From: an uncultured Oscillospiraceae bacterium
GTDB lineage: Bacteria > Bacillota > Clostridia > Oscillospirales > Acutalibacteraceae
Reading direction: 5' to 3'
NCBI GenBank assembly: GCA_902478455.1
Contig: CABSLJ010000024.1
Location: 1-19,387, forward strand
DNA length: 19,387 bases
In this document: piece by piece, positions 8,135 to 16,582 of the stretch
Position numbering within the stretch: position 1 is the stretch's first letter
Layout of the letters: each line of letters starts with the position of its first letter
The notes under the pieces: model-generated
The model's input: the letters and a program-made list of their open reading frames with translations, nothing else
What the model was told of the DNA's origin: nothing
Databases searched by the model: none
Translations under genes and position numbers: made by a program

Positions 8135-8905
8135 ATGGCAAGGAACAAAGGGACGGCGGGCACGGACGATTCCGTGCTCGCCGCCAGAATAGAGGACGCC
8201 GTCCGCCTGTGCACGCTCAGGAAGTCCCCGCGCTTTGTGGGATTCCTGGACGAACGCCAGGCTGTTTTGGCACAAAGGGCCGCCTGTGACGCAAGGCCGG
8301 AGGAGCGCCTCCTTTGGGGCGGCTACGAGGACGCCGAACGGGTGGTCTTCGGTGTGTTTCCGGGCTTTTTGGAGCCGTCGCGGGAGAAATTCCCGGTCGC
8401 TTCGCTCACGCTGACCTTTCGCCGGCAGGATACCCTCTCTCACCGCGATTTTCTCGGGGCGCTCATGGCGCTCGGCATCGAGCGGGAAACGCTGGGGGAC
8501 ATTCTGGTGGAGGAGGGGAGGGCGGTCCTCTTTTTAAAGGAGGAGATGGCCTCCTTTGTGGAGCAGAATCTCGAAAAGGTCGGCAGCACGGGCGTCGGCA
8601 TTGAGCGGGGCTTCGCGGAGCCTCTGCCCGCCGGACGGGGCTTTGAGCTGCTTTCCGGCACGGTGGCCTCGGCGCGGCTGGACTGCGTCGTCTCGGAGCT
8701 TTTGCGCTTAAGCCGTGAAAAGGGCGCGGCGCTCGTTCAGTCGGGTCTGGTCGCCCTCAATCATGAGCCGGTACTCTCTGTGGACAAACGCATCGAACCG
8801 CAGGACAAGCTTGCGGTCAAGGGATATGGAAAATATGTGGTCGACCAACTCGGGCCGTCCACCAAAAAGGGAAGATTAAAATTTGCCGCGCGCAAATATC
8901 GATAA
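8135..8905 (+). CDS. ylmH: YlmH-family S4-domain RNA-binding protein
   Basis: A 256-aa protein with the YlmH layout. The N-terminal and central part includes the family signature HRDFLGALMALGIERETLGDI (given here in pieces: HRDFLGAL, then LGIERE, then LGDI). A C-terminal S4 RNA-binding domain covers about residues 180-245 (ARLDCVVSELLRLSREKG, then VNHEP-like turn ALNHEPVLSV). The protein ends in a basic tail. In Bacillus subtilis YlmH has been linked to ribosome-associated quality control, as a relative of RqcP. I chose the ATG at 8135 because AAAGGGGG lies just upstream and the length fits the family. A longer frame from 8096 has no ribosome binding site. divIVA begins 12 nt after the stop, so the two are cotranscribed. 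Confidence 0.92.
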   Translation: MARNKGTAGTDDSVLAARIEDAVRLCTLRKSPRFVGFLDERQAVLAQRAACDARPEERLLWGGYEDAERVVFGVFPGFLEPSREKFPVASLTLTFRRQDTLSHRDFLGALMALGIERETLGDILVEEGRAVLFLKEEMASFVEQNLEKVGSTGVGIERGFAEPLPAGRGFELLSGTVASARLDCVVSELLRLSREKGAALVQSGLVALNHEPVLSVDKRIEPQDKLAVKGYGKYVVDQLGPSTKKGRLKFAARKYR

Positions 8906-8917
8906 GGAGGCACGGGT

Positions 8918-9835
8918 ATGCTGACCTTGGAACAAATTCGCGACGTCACTTTTAGAAAAGCAAAGTTCGGTGGCTATATGCCAGAAGACGTGAATGATTT
9001 TATCGACGAGGTGCTGGCCTCTTATGAAAGTCTCTTGCAGAACAACGCCGAGCTGGTCCGCAAGCTGGAAATCCTCGCCAAGAAAGTGGAGGAATACCGC
9101 GAGGATGAAGAAAGCATCCGCACGGCCGTCATGAGCGCTCAAAAGCTGGGCGACGCCTCCATCCGCGAGGCCAAGCATAAGGCCGAGGTGATCCTGAAGG
9201 ACGCCTCCCTGAAGGCGGAAAAGATCGTCGGCGGCGCGCAGAACGAGGTCAAGGCCCAGCAGACCGCTCTGGAGGACTTAAAGAAAGAGGTTTCCGCCTT
9301 CCGTTCGCGCCTGTTGAGCATTTACAAGGAGCATTTGACCCTCATCGACGCCCTGCCCAGCAGCGAGCCCAGGGCGCAGGAGACGCCCGCGCCGGAAGAG
9401 GCCCCCGAGGCGTCCACCGAACAACCGGCAGCGCCCGCCACGCCGGCCGCCGAAGCCGTGGAGCCCGCGGAGCCGGAGCAGACGGCCATGCCCGTTTCCT
9501 TCCCGCCTGAGGAACCCGCAGAGGAGTTGGCGGAGGACCCGAGGCTTGCGCTTTCTGAAGAGGAACGGGGAGAGCTGGCCGATTCCATGCTGGAAGAGGA
9601 GGACGCGCTTGTCGAGGCTGTGCTGCAGGCGGACGATTCCCCCGCTGAAGAGCTTCCGCAGCCATCCGCCGGTCGCTTCCACATGGATCGCTCTTCGCTG
9701 GAAGGCTTTGACGCAGACCCCATTCCGGACAAGCCGCGTTTCGGGTCGATTAAATTCGGAGAAAACTACGACATTTCCAGCGACAACGAGGGGGAATCCC
9801 CCGTTGGGCTGTTCCGCCGCAAAAGCGGCAGATAA
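8918..9835 (+). CDS. divIVA: DivIVA-family polar/septal scaffold protein
   Basis: DivIVA binds curved membrane at poles and septa and recruits division or cell-wall partners. The N-terminal membrane-binding module (about residues 1-35) shows the hallmark FGGYMPEDVNDFIDEV. A long coiled coil follows to about residue 145. About 105 residues of Ala/Pro/Glu-rich, strongly acidic, probably disordered sequence come next. The last 40 residues change in character, with RFGSIKFGENYDI at 274-286 and a basic end (FRRKSGR). Bacillus DivIVA is about 165 aa, so the 305-aa length reflects the added tail. AAGGAGG sits 7 nt before the ATG. As in Bacillus, the gene directly precedes ileS. Family assignment is sure; the tail's role is unknown. 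Confidence 0.93.
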   Translation: MLTLEQIRDVTFRKAKFGGYMPEDVNDFIDEVLASYESLLQNNAELVRKLEILAKKVEEYREDEESIRTAVMSAQKLGDASIREAKHKAEVILKDASLKAEKIVGGAQNEVKAQQTALEDLKKEVSAFRSRLLSIYKEHLTLIDALPSSEPRAQETPAPEEAPEASTEQPAAPATPAAEAVEPAEPEQTAMPVSFPPEEPAEELAEDPRLALSEEERGELADSMLEEEDALVEAVLQADDSPAEELPQPSAGRFHMDRSSLEGFDADPIPDKPRFGSIKFGENYDISSDNEGESPVGLFRRKSGR

Positions 9836-9894
9836 AGCGTTGCTTTTTACCATAATCCAAAAATTCATTCATAACCTAAGGGAGAGTTGTGCCG

Positions 9895-12690
9895 ATGTCT
9901 CAGGACTACAACAGTACGCTGAATCTTTTGAAGACCGATTTCCCCATGCGTGCGGGCCTGCCTCAGCGCGAGCCGGAAATGCTCGCCAAGTGGGAGGAAA
10001 AGAAGATTTATGAAAAGCTCATGGAAAAGAATGAGGGCAAGCCGCTTTATGTGCTGCACGACGGCCCTCCCTACGCGAACGGGGATATTCACCTGGGCAC
10101 CGCGCTCAATAAGACCTTAAAGGACATCATCGTCCGCTACAAGAACATGGCGGGCTTCAAGTCCCCCTATGTGCCGGGCTGGGACACCCACGGCCTTCCC
10201 ACCGAGCTCAAGGCGCGCGCCAAGGCGGGCGTGGGCAGCTCGGCTGATATTTCGGCCGTGGAGCTGCGCAATATCTGCCGCGAGTTCGCCCTGGGCTACC
10301 TCGATGACCAGCGCAATCAGTTTAAGCGCCTGGGCGGCATCGGCGAGTGGGACAATCCCTATATCACCCTGACGCATGATTTTGAGGCCAAGCAGATTGA
10401 AATTTTTGCTGATATGGCCTCCAAGGGCTATATCTACAAGGGCCTCAAGCCGGTCTATTGGTGCCCCGAGTGCGAAACAGCCCTCGCCGAGGCCGAGATC
10501 GAATACGCCGAGGATCCCTGCCTCTCCATCTATGTCAAGTTCCGTGTGACCGACGACAAGGGCCTTCTTTCCGCGATGGGCGCCGATCTCTCCAGAACCT
10601 ACTTCGTCATTTGGACCACCACCACCTGGACACTGCCGGGCAACGTGGCCATCTGTGTCGGCCCCGCTTTCAATTATTGCTTAATCCGTTCGGGCGATGA
10701 ATACTATGTGATGGCTGAGGAGCTTTATAAAGCCTCCATGGAGGCCGCCGGCAAAACCGATTACGAGGTGCTCGGCACCATCCAGGGCTCTGAGCTCGAA
10801 TACATGAAGACTGCCCACCCCTTCCTCGACCGCACCTCGGTCGTCATCGTGGGCGACCATGTCACGCTTGAAAGCGGCACCGGCTGTGTCCACACCGCGC
10901 CCGGACACGGTGTGGAGGACTACGACGTCTGCCGCAATTATCCGGAAATTCCGATCGTCGTCCCTGTGGACAATCACGGCAAGCTGACGGCTGAGGCCGG
11001 TCAGTTTGAGGGACTCACCACCGACGAGGCCAACAAGGCGATCGCCAAGCACCTCGAGGAAATTGGCGCGCTCTTCGCCGTGGAGAAGATCATCCACCAG
11101 TATCCCCACTGCTGGCGCTGCAAGAAGCCGGTGCTCTTCCGCGCTACCGAGCAGTGGTTCTGCTCGGTCGAGGATTTCAAGGAGGACGCGGTGAAGGCCA
11201 TTCAGACGGTCGAATGGATTCCCGCCTGGGGCGAGGACCGCATCACTTCCATGGTGCGCGACCGCAAGGATTGGTGCATTTCCCGCCAGCGCAGATGGGG
11301 CGTGCCCATCCCGATCTTCTTCTGCAAGGAGTGCGGGGAGCCCTATATCGACAAAACCGCCATGCAAGCCGTGGCCGACCTCTTCCGTGCGGAGGGTTCG
11401 GACGCTTGGTTTGTCAAGGAAGCGAGCGAGATTCTGCCTGCCGGGACCAAGTGTCCCAAGTGCGGCGGGGCAGAATTTACCAAGGAAAAAGATATCATGG
11501 ACGTCTGGTTTGACTCGGGCGTCTCACACGCCGCAGTCTGCGGGACACGTCCTTACCTTCATTGGCCGGCTGATCTCTACCTGGAGGGCGCCGACCAGTA
11601 CCGCGGCTGGTTCCAGTCCTCGCTGCTGACCTCGGTCGCCACCACGGGCAAGGCCCCCTACAAGGCGGTCGTCACCCATGGCTGGGTGGTCGACGGCGAA
11701 GGCCGCAAGATGTCCAAATCGCTCGGCAACGGCATCGAGCCGGCCGAGATCATCCGCGAATACGGGGCTGATATCCTTCGCCTGTGGGTCGCTTCCTCCG
11801 ACTATCATTCCGACATCCGCATCTCCAAGGATATCCTCAAGCAGCTTTCGGAGGCCTACCGCAAGATTCGCAATACCGCCCGCTTTATCTTGGGCAACCT
11901 CTATGATTTTGATCCAGACAAGGACAGCGTCTCCCTCGACGAGCTGCTGCCCATCGACCGCTGGGCGCTGCTGAAGCTCGACGAGCTGGGACGCAAGGCG
12001 CGCGCCGGTTACGACTCCTTTGAGTTCCATCAGGTCTTCCACAGCGTCCACAATTTCTGCGTTGTGGATATGTCCAACTTCTATCTCGACGTCATCAAGG
12101 ACCGCCTGTATGTCGAAAAGGCGGATAGCCTCACCCGCCGCGCGGCGCAGACGACCATCTACCGCATTCTGGATGCTATGACCCGCCTGATCTCGCCCAT
12201 CCTCGCCTACACTTCGGATGAAATCTGGCAGTTCATGCCCCACGGGGCCGACGCCGACCGCGAATGCGTCCTTTTCAACGAGATGCCGCAGGCATCCGGC
12301 GTAACCGCCGATGAGTCCTTCCTCGCTCGTTGGGACCGCATCCATGCCCTGCGCAACGACGTCAAGAAGGCGCTCGAGCTTGCGCGCAAGGGGAAGGTCA
12401 TCGGTGCCTCCCTTGAGGCCAAGGTGCAGCTCTATTGCGACGGCGAGCTCTATGATTTCGTCAAGTCGGTCGAAGAGGATCTAGCCACCGTATTCATTGT
12501 CTCCGAGGTGGAGATCCTAAAGGGCGGCGCGGGCGTCAACGAGGGAGAAGAGGTCGAAGGCCTTTCCACCACCGTGCTGCATGCGGACGGCGAGAAGTGC
12601 GAACGCTGCTGGACCTTCAGCAAGACGGTCGGCACGGACGGAGACCATCCGACCCTGTGCGCACGCTGCGCGTCCATCTTAAAGGATTGA
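9895..12690 (+). CDS. ileS: Isoleucyl-tRNA synthetase
   Basis: IleRS charges tRNA-Ile and edits misactivated valine. The 931-aa protein has the class I catalytic core, with the first signature in [15 protein letters not shown] at about residues 63-77. The usual HIGH tetrapeptide reads HLGT (66-69). [13 protein letters not shown] follows, then a large editing (CP1) insertion, WFDSGVSHA, and KMSKS at 605-609. The C-terminal zinc finger has cysteines at 902, 905, 922 and 925, placing it in the common bacterial type with a terminal metal site. I start at the ATG at 9895, with AAGGGAG 10 nt upstream. The in-frame GTG at 9889 is too close to that site. Only 59 nt separate it from divIVA, so there is no room for a T-box leader. 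Confidence 0.97.
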   Translation: MSQDYNSTLNLLKTDFPMRAGLPQREPEMLAKWEEKKIYEKLMEKNEGKPLYVLHDGPPYANGDIHLGTALNKTLKDIIVRYKNMAGFKSPYVPGWDTHGLPTELKARAKAGVGSSADISAVELRNICREFALGYLDDQRNQFKRLGGIGEWDNPYITLTHDFEAKQIEIFADMASKGYIYKGLKPVYWCPECETALAEAEIEYAEDPCLSIYVKFRVTDDKGLLSAMGADLSRTYFVIWTTTTWTLPGNVAICVGPAFNYCLIRSGDEYYVMAEELYKASMEAAGKTDYEVLGTIQGSELEYMKTAHPFLDRTSVVIVGDHVTLESGTGCVHTAPGHGVEDYDVCRNYPEIPIVVPVDNHGKLTAEAGQFEGLTTDEANKAIAKHLEEIGALFAVEKIIHQYPHCWRCKKPVLFRATEQWFCSVEDFKEDAVKAIQTVEWIPAWGEDRITSMVRDRKDWCISRQRRWGVPIPIFFCKECGEPYIDKTAMQAVADLFRAEGSDAWFVKEASEILPAGTKCPKCGGAEFTKEKDIMDVWFDSGVSHAAVCGTRPYLHWPADLYLEGADQYRGWFQSSLLTSVATTGKAPYKAVVTHGWVVDGEGRKMSKSLGNGIEPAEIIREYGADILRLWVASSDYHSDIRISKDILKQLSEAYRKIRNTARFILGNLYDFDPDKDSVSLDELLPIDRWALLKLDELGRKARAGYDSFEFHQVFHSVHNFCVVDMSNFYLDVIKDRLYVEKADSLTRRAAQTTIYRILDAMTRLISPILAYTSDEIWQFMPHGADADRECVLFNEMPQASGVTADESFLARWDRIHALRNDVKKALELARKGKVIGASLEAKVQLYCDGELYDFVKSVEEDLATVFIVSEVEILKGGAGVNEGEEVEGLSTTVLHADGEKCERCWTFSKTVGTDGDHPTLCARCASILKD

Positions 12691-12700
12691 TTTCGTTTCT

Positions 12701-12717
12701 CCCCGCTTCGGGCGGGG
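12701..12717 (+). other. GC-rich tetraloop-like hairpin after ileS
   Basis: CCCCGC (12701-12706) pairs with GCGGGG (12712-12717) around TTCGG, which starts 10 nt after the ileS stop. The flanking T12700 and A12718 add one pair. No T-run follows, so it is not a standard intrinsic terminator. It may protect the 3' end of a processed ileS transcript. Confidence 0.45.
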
Positions 12718-12752
12718 AATCCCCGATACAATAATCACATCTGTTGTGACAT

Positions 12753-12786
12753 AACTGCGGTGTGTCTTTGAAGATACACCGCAGTT
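12753..12786 (+). repeat. 34-nt inverted repeat just upstream of lspA
   Basis: AACTGCGGTGT (12753-12763) and ACACCGCAGTT (12776-12786) are perfect 11-nt complements, and the inner TCTTTGAAGA continues the symmetry. The resulting hairpin ends only about 7 nt before the purine-rich lspA ribosome binding site. No T-run follows on either strand. It could be a pause or processing element, a translation-affecting hairpin, or a protein-binding palindrome. I cannot choose between these from sequence. Confidence 0.6.
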
Positions 12787-12809
12787 GTTGAAAAGGAAGG
12801 AAGATTCCC

Positions 12810-13286
12810 TTGGCCATTCTTGCCCTGTTTATCGCGGGTACCATTGTGCTCACAGATCAGCTGCTGAAAATTCTCGCCGACTATGTGGACGGCAGGACGG
12901 TGATCCCCGGTCTGCTGGATATTGTTTATGTGAAGAACCGGGGCGCGGCCTTCGGGATGCTCGCCAATCAACGCTGGCTCTTTATCATCGCGACGGTCAT
13001 CGTCATGATCGGCTTTATCGTGATCCTGTTCCGCAAAAGGGAGCATCACAGGCTTTTTATCTATTCCACAGCCCTCATACTGGGCGGCGGCATCGGCAAT
13101 CTGATCGACCGCATTTTCCTGGGCTATGTCATCGACTATTTGCAGCTTTCCTTTTTCCCGCCGGTGTGTAATTTTGCCGATTACTGCATCACCGCCGGCA
13201 CGGTGCTGCTGATCATCTATATTCTCTTCTACCATGAGCAGCACGCGGAAAAGGAGCAGGCGGCACAGCAGGAGAGCAAATCGTGA
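12810..13286 (+). CDS. lspA: Lipoprotein signal peptidase LspA
   Basis: LspA is a membrane aspartyl protease that removes signal peptides from prolipoproteins after lipid attachment. The 158-aa protein has four hydrophobic segments (about residues 3-22, 56-74, 82-100 and 124-145). The family motifs are VKNRGAAFGM (41-50), GGGIGNLIDR (92-101), VIDY and NFAD. The catalytic aspartates are expected at D109 and D124. The loop between them is short. The start is a TTG at 12810, supported by AAGGAAGG upstream and by homology from the first hydrophobic segment. The stop overlaps the start of rluD by 4 nt, the common lspA-rluD arrangement in Firmicutes. A long inverted repeat ends 23 nt before the start. 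Confidence 0.94.
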   Translation: MAILALFIAGTIVLTDQLLKILADYVDGRTVIPGLLDIVYVKNRGAAFGMLANQRWLFIIATVIVMIGFIVILFRKREHHRLFIYSTALILGGGIGNLIDRIFLGYVIDYLQLSFFPPVCNFADYCITAGTVLLIIYILFYHEQHAEKEQAAQQESKS

Positions 13287-14215
13287 CCGAAGAGATGGAA
13301 AAAATAGAGACGGTAACGGCAGAAGAGGCCGACGCGGGGGAGCGGGTGGACAAGGCGCTCGCTGCAAAGCTGCCAGGCCTGACCCGTTCGGTGGTCCAGA
13401 GGCTGCTTGCCGAGGGCCGGGTGACGCTTTCGGGACATCCCGTGCCCAAAAACTACAAGCTGCGCGCGGGGGATACCTTGGAGGTCGCCATTCCCGCGCC
13501 GGTGGAGGACGAGGCACTGCCCGAGGACATCGCCCTCGACATCCGCTATGAGGACGACGATCTTCTGGTGGTCAACAAGCCTAAGGGGATGGTGGTCCAT
13601 CCCGCCGCGGGCAACCGCACAGGCACGCTGGTCAACGCCCTGCTTGCCTATTGCGGGGACTCCCTTTCGGGCATTGGCGGCGTTATCCGTCCGGGTATCG
13701 TCCACCGGATCGACAAGGACACCAGCGGTCTGCTCATTGTGGCAAAAAATGATTTTTCCCACCGCATCTTGGCCGAACAGATCAAGGAGCACAGTTTTAC
13801 ACGGATGTATGAGGCGGTGGTGCACGGCCATCTCAGAGAGAATTCAGGCACGGTCAATGCGCCCATTGGCCGCCATCCCACCGACCGCAAGAAGATGGCG
13901 GTGACCGATAAGAATGCCCGCCCGGCTGTGACCCATTACGAGGTGCTCGCCCGTTACCCCGGTTTTACCCATGTTCGTCTGAAGCTGGAGACCGGACGCA
14001 CCCATCAGATCCGCGTGCACATGGCCTACTTGGGCCATCCCGTCGCCGGTGATCCGGTTTACGGACCCAAGCGTTCCGGGCTGTCCTTTCTGCATGGTCA
14101 GTGCCTGCATGCCTGCTTCATCGGTTTCCGCCACCCGCGCGACGGCCGCTGGATAGAGGTGGACAGTCCTCTTCCAACGTATTTTACTGATTTTTTGGCT
14201 CGAATTGATAAATAG
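13283..14215 (+). CDS. rluD: RluA/RluD-family pseudouridine synthase
   Basis: This enzyme converts specific uridines in RNA, usually 23S rRNA, to pseudouridine. It is 310 aa, with an N-terminal S4 RNA-binding domain at about residues 17-75 (GERVDKALAAKL, then RSVVQRLLAEGRV). The catalytic domain follows with VVNKPKGMVVHP. The active-site motif HRIDKDTSG has its catalytic aspartate at D144. RTHQIRVHMAYLGHPVAGD comes next. The start is a GTG at 13283 that overlaps the lspA stop as GTGA, with AGGAGAG upstream, so translation is probably coupled. The exact target uridines (RluD-like or YlyB-like) cannot be read from sequence; YlyB of Bacillus is the positional counterpart next to lspA. The family call is firm and the symbol is by similarity. 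Confidence 0.9.
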   Translation: MTEEMEKIETVTAEEADAGERVDKALAAKLPGLTRSVVQRLLAEGRVTLSGHPVPKNYKLRAGDTLEVAIPAPVEDEALPEDIALDIRYEDDDLLVVNKPKGMVVHPAAGNRTGTLVNALLAYCGDSLSGIGGVIRPGIVHRIDKDTSGLLIVAKNDFSHRILAEQIKEHSFTRMYEAVVHGHLRENSGTVNAPIGRHPTDRKKMAVTDKNARPAVTHYEVLARYPGFTHVRLKLETGRTHQIRVHMAYLGHPVAGDPVYGPKRSGLSFLHGQCLHACFIGFRHPRDGRWIEVDSPLPTYFTDFLARIDK

Positions 14216-14249
14216 ATTGAATTTACCTCACGCCAAAGGAGGCGCGCAC

Positions 14250-15062
14250 TTGTCACATTTGTTCCAGGATATCCTCGTAGTTTCCGATCTCGACGGCACT
14301 CTCATCGGAAGAGACTTCCAAATTCCCTCCCGCAATTTTGCCGCGCTCGACCGCTTCAAGCAGGCGGGCGGACGCTTTGCCATCGCCACAGGGCGCTCGA
14401 TGGAATCAGGCCGCCGCTATGCGGAGGAGACCCGTCCCAACGCGCCGTGCGTCGTCTTAAACGGCGCTGTGCTGTATGATTACGAAACAGAGAAAATCAT
14501 CTGGGACCATCCGCTCCCTGATACGTCGAGCGTCTATCTCGACCGCATTCTCGAGCGATTTCCCAATATCGGCATGGAGGTCTTCATCGGTCATTCTATT
14601 CATATTGTGCGCTATAACAGCGTCGTGCGTGCCCACATCGAGCACGAATCCCTGACCGTCAGTGAAGGGCCGCTCTCCGGCGTACCCGGAAAATGGTATA
14701 AGGCACTCATGGCGATTGAGCCTGGTCAGATGGCGGAGGTGCAGGCCTTTGTAAACAGCTTTCCGCATGAGGATGTGCGCTTTGTCGCCTCCTCGCCCAC
14801 CTATTTTGAAATGCTTCCCGCGGGGGTGGATAAAGGAACGGCCTTTGCCGAGCTTTTGCGCATCCTCGGAATCAGGTGGGAGGACTCCTATGCCGTGGGA
14901 GATTATTACAACGATCTGGAGCTCCTTGCCGCCGCCGGAACGAGTGCCGTTCCGGCAAACGCGCCCGACGACCTCAAGCGGCAGGCGGCGCTCACCCTTT
15001 GCCATTGTGACGACGGCGTCGTCGCAGACCTCGTCGAGCACATCGAAGCGAACAGAGGCTGA
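14250..15062 (+). CDS. Cof-type HAD-superfamily hydrolase
   Basis: A 270-aa phosphatase of the haloacid dehalogenase superfamily, Cof type, which usually acts on sugar phosphates or other small phosphometabolites. The motifs are in order. SDLDGT carries the nucleophile D13 and acid/base D15. ATGRS is motif II. The motif III lysine is K195 in GVDKGTAF, and GDYYNDLELL supplies D218 and D222 for the metal. The cap domain between motifs II and III is large (C2 type). I start at the TTG at 14250 because AAAGGAGG ends 7 nt before it. The longer frame from a TTG at 14205 would overlap rluD and has no ribosome binding site. The substrate is unknown. It lies 34 nt after rluD and may be cotranscribed. 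Confidence 0.88.
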   Translation: MSHLFQDILVVSDLDGTLIGRDFQIPSRNFAALDRFKQAGGRFAIATGRSMESGRRYAEETRPNAPCVVLNGAVLYDYETEKIIWDHPLPDTSSVYLDRILERFPNIGMEVFIGHSIHIVRYNSVVRAHIEHESLTVSEGPLSGVPGKWYKALMAIEPGQMAEVQAFVNSFPHEDVRFVASSPTYFEMLPAGVDKGTAFAELLRILGIRWEDSYAVGDYYNDLELLAAAGTSAVPANAPDDLKRQAALTLCHCDDGVVADLVEHIEANRG

Positions 15063-15164
15063 GCTGATTGACCGGCTTTCCTTGCATGTTTTTATTTTCG
15101 ACCGACTCATGCGTTTTAACACAATCGCAGCATTGCTTTATCACAGACCGGGAGGGGATTGGGT

Positions 15165-15539
15165 GTGAAGGAGCATCTTTCCCATGAGCGGATTTTGATC
15201 GTCGCGGCTCTTTTTCTCTGCGCTCTTATCATCGGCTACAATGCCTTTTTTGTACCGGAGGCCGAGCCGACCATCCTTCATCTGGAACAGGCTTCCGGAA
15301 CGGAGGCGTCCTCCGCGGACATGGGGGCTTCCCGTGCGGACGGCAAGCTCGATTTGAATGCCGCTACGGCCGCGCAGCTTGCCGAATTGCTGCCCGGCGT
15401 GGGGGAGGTGACAGCAGGCAAGATCGTCGCCTACCGCGAGGAGCGCGGCGGCTTCCAAAGCCTTGACGAGCTCAAGAACATCGAAGGCATCGGAGACAAA
15501 ACCTACGAGAAGATTGCGCCCTTTCTTTACCTGGGATAA
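15165..15539 (+). CDS. comEA: Small ComEA-like membrane-anchored helix-hairpin-helix protein
   Basis: A 124-aa protein with one N-terminal membrane helix at about residues 9-29. A short low-complexity linker follows, then a ComEA-type double helix-hairpin-helix DNA-binding domain from about residue 62 to the end. That domain shows LDLNAATAAQLAELLPGVG, then YREERGGFQSLDEL, then IEGIGDKTYEKIAPFL. ComEA is the surface DNA receptor for natural transformation. Bacillus ComEA is about 205 aa, so this is a minimal version, and no comEC or comEB is in the window. A GTG at 15165 is preferred because GGGAGGGG lies about 8 nt upstream. The TTG at 15159 is too close to that site. A terminator follows. 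A general DNA-binding envelope role cannot be excluded. Confidence 0.82.
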   Translation: MKEHLSHERILIVAALFLCALIIGYNAFFVPEAEPTILHLEQASGTEASSADMGASRADGKLDLNAATAAQLAELLPGVGEVTAGKIVAYREERGGFQSLDELKNIEGIGDKTYEKIAPFLYLG

Positions 15540-15615
15540 ATCTCCCAGTCTGGTGAATTTGACTTTCGGGCAGTAAGCTCCAATATCCCAATATTAACCA
15601 TTCCCTCATAAGAGC

Positions 15616-15661
15616 AAAGCCTCCAAAGAGATCTGAAAGACGGTCTCTTTGGGGGCTTTTT
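15616..15661 (+). terminator. Intrinsic terminator between convergent comEA and merR genes
   Basis: A 15-bp stem forms between AAGCCTCCAAAGAGA (15617-15631) and TCTCTTTGGGGGCTT (15644-15658), with one G-T pair and a 12-nt loop. It runs into five T residues (15657-15661) on the + strand. On the - strand the stem is followed by only three T residues, so it probably also stops transcription of the MerR gene, less efficiently. Confidence 0.9.
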
Positions 15662-15687
15662 GGCGTTCTATGGAAGGGTACGGCATA

Positions 15688-16563
15688 TTACATTTCTATT
15701 TCCTTCGCCTCCGGATAATGGGAGAGGAAAATCTCGTTCGCGGCGAGAAGCTGTTCGCAATAGCGGTTGTAGGAGGGGCTCAACCGCCGCATGGCGGGCA
15801 GAAAAACATCGTTGTAGCCGCTCGAGCGGTTAAACTCCCGGAACAGATTTTGCAGTCTGTAAGCAGGGGAGGAGCGGTACTCCTCCGAGCGTTTGAAGGC
15901 GAGATACCAGTCAAGCATCTCCCTGTTTTCCTCCAGAAAGCGCTCCGGTTCCTCCAGCGAGCGTTGTGAACGGTCATTTATTTCGGCGATCTGTCCGGCG
16001 GAAATCTGTGCCGTGCATTCCAAAACAAATCTGCGCAGATCTTCGGGAAGTTCAAGACGGGGCAGGCCGTCGAGAAAAGCGATGATCTCCTCGTAGGCCT
16101 TCTCCTGTTCTTCCGTGGCGACCGGTTCTTTCAAAAAAGGGGCGAAGTGCAGGCAGACAAACCGCCCGTAATAACCCGGGAACACCTCCAGCAGCCGGTT
16201 TAGTACGCTTTCCTGCCGCTCCAGTGCTTTCAGCGCGGCGGCGGTTTCCTCAAGACTTTGCCCCGATCCTAGCGCATCGAGCAGTGTTTGCCGTGTGTTT
16301 TCCCGTTCCATCCGAAGTCTGGCCGCCACGGCGATGCGCCGCAGCGCGTCCCCGGTATCGTCTTCCAGCACCTCTTTGATTTCTCCGACGCTCAGCCGCA
16401 GTCCGCGCAGAACGGCGATTTCCCGGAGACGCACAGCGTCCTGCGGTGCAAAGACCCGGTAGCCGTTCGCAAGTGTTTTGGGCGAAATCAGCCCCTGCTC
16501 GCTGTAATACTCGATTGCCTTTTTGGTCAGTCCCGTTTGTTTGCAGATTTCCTTCAGCTGCAT
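15688..16563 (-). CDS. MerR-family transcriptional regulator
   Basis: A 291-aa regulator. The N-terminal MerR winged helix (about residues 1-70) shows MQLKEICKQTGLTKKAIEYY, then EQGLISP and NGYRVF. A dimerising helix follows. A long, mostly helical C-terminal region of about 170 residues probably senses a ligand. It lacks an obvious cysteine-rich metal site and does not match a domain I recognise. I start at the ATG whose complement is at 16561-16563. It has AGAGGTGATC just upstream, an excellent Shine-Dalgarno match, and it begins the canonical MerR fold. A longer frame to 16677 would read through its own promoter. No obvious target gene lies divergently, so it may regulate mainly itself or distant genes. 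Confidence 0.88.
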   Translation of the reverse strand: MQLKEICKQTGLTKKAIEYYSEQGLISPKTLANGYRVFAPQDAVRLREIAVLRGLRLSVGEIKEVLEDDTGDALRRIAVAARLRMERENTRQTLLDALGSGQSLEETAAALKALERQESVLNRLLEVFPGYYGRFVCLHFAPFLKEPVATEEQEKAYEEIIAFLDGLPRLELPEDLRRFVLECTAQISAGQIAEINDRSQRSLEEPERFLEENREMLDWYLAFKRSEEYRSSPAYRLQNLFREFNRSSGYNDVFLPAMRRLSPSYNRYCEQLLAANEIFLSHYPEAKEIEM

Positions 16564-16582
16564 GGAGATCACCTCTTGTCTT

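Noticed and set aside
9834..9846. Small AAAGC-GTT-GCTTT hairpin followed by a few T residues after divIVA
   Set aside because: Five pairs with a 3-nt loop and only two more T residues are too weak for a terminator call. ileS probably continues in the same transcript.
9846..9875. Possible ileS promoter, TTTACC and CATAAC with 18-bp spacing
   Set aside because: Both boxes are poor matches. The region is merely AT-rich.
15068..15096. Possible comEA promoter, TTGACC and TTTATT with 17-bp spacing
   Set aside because: The -35 box is good, but the -10 box is weak and there is no further support. It is plausible but not enough for a feature.
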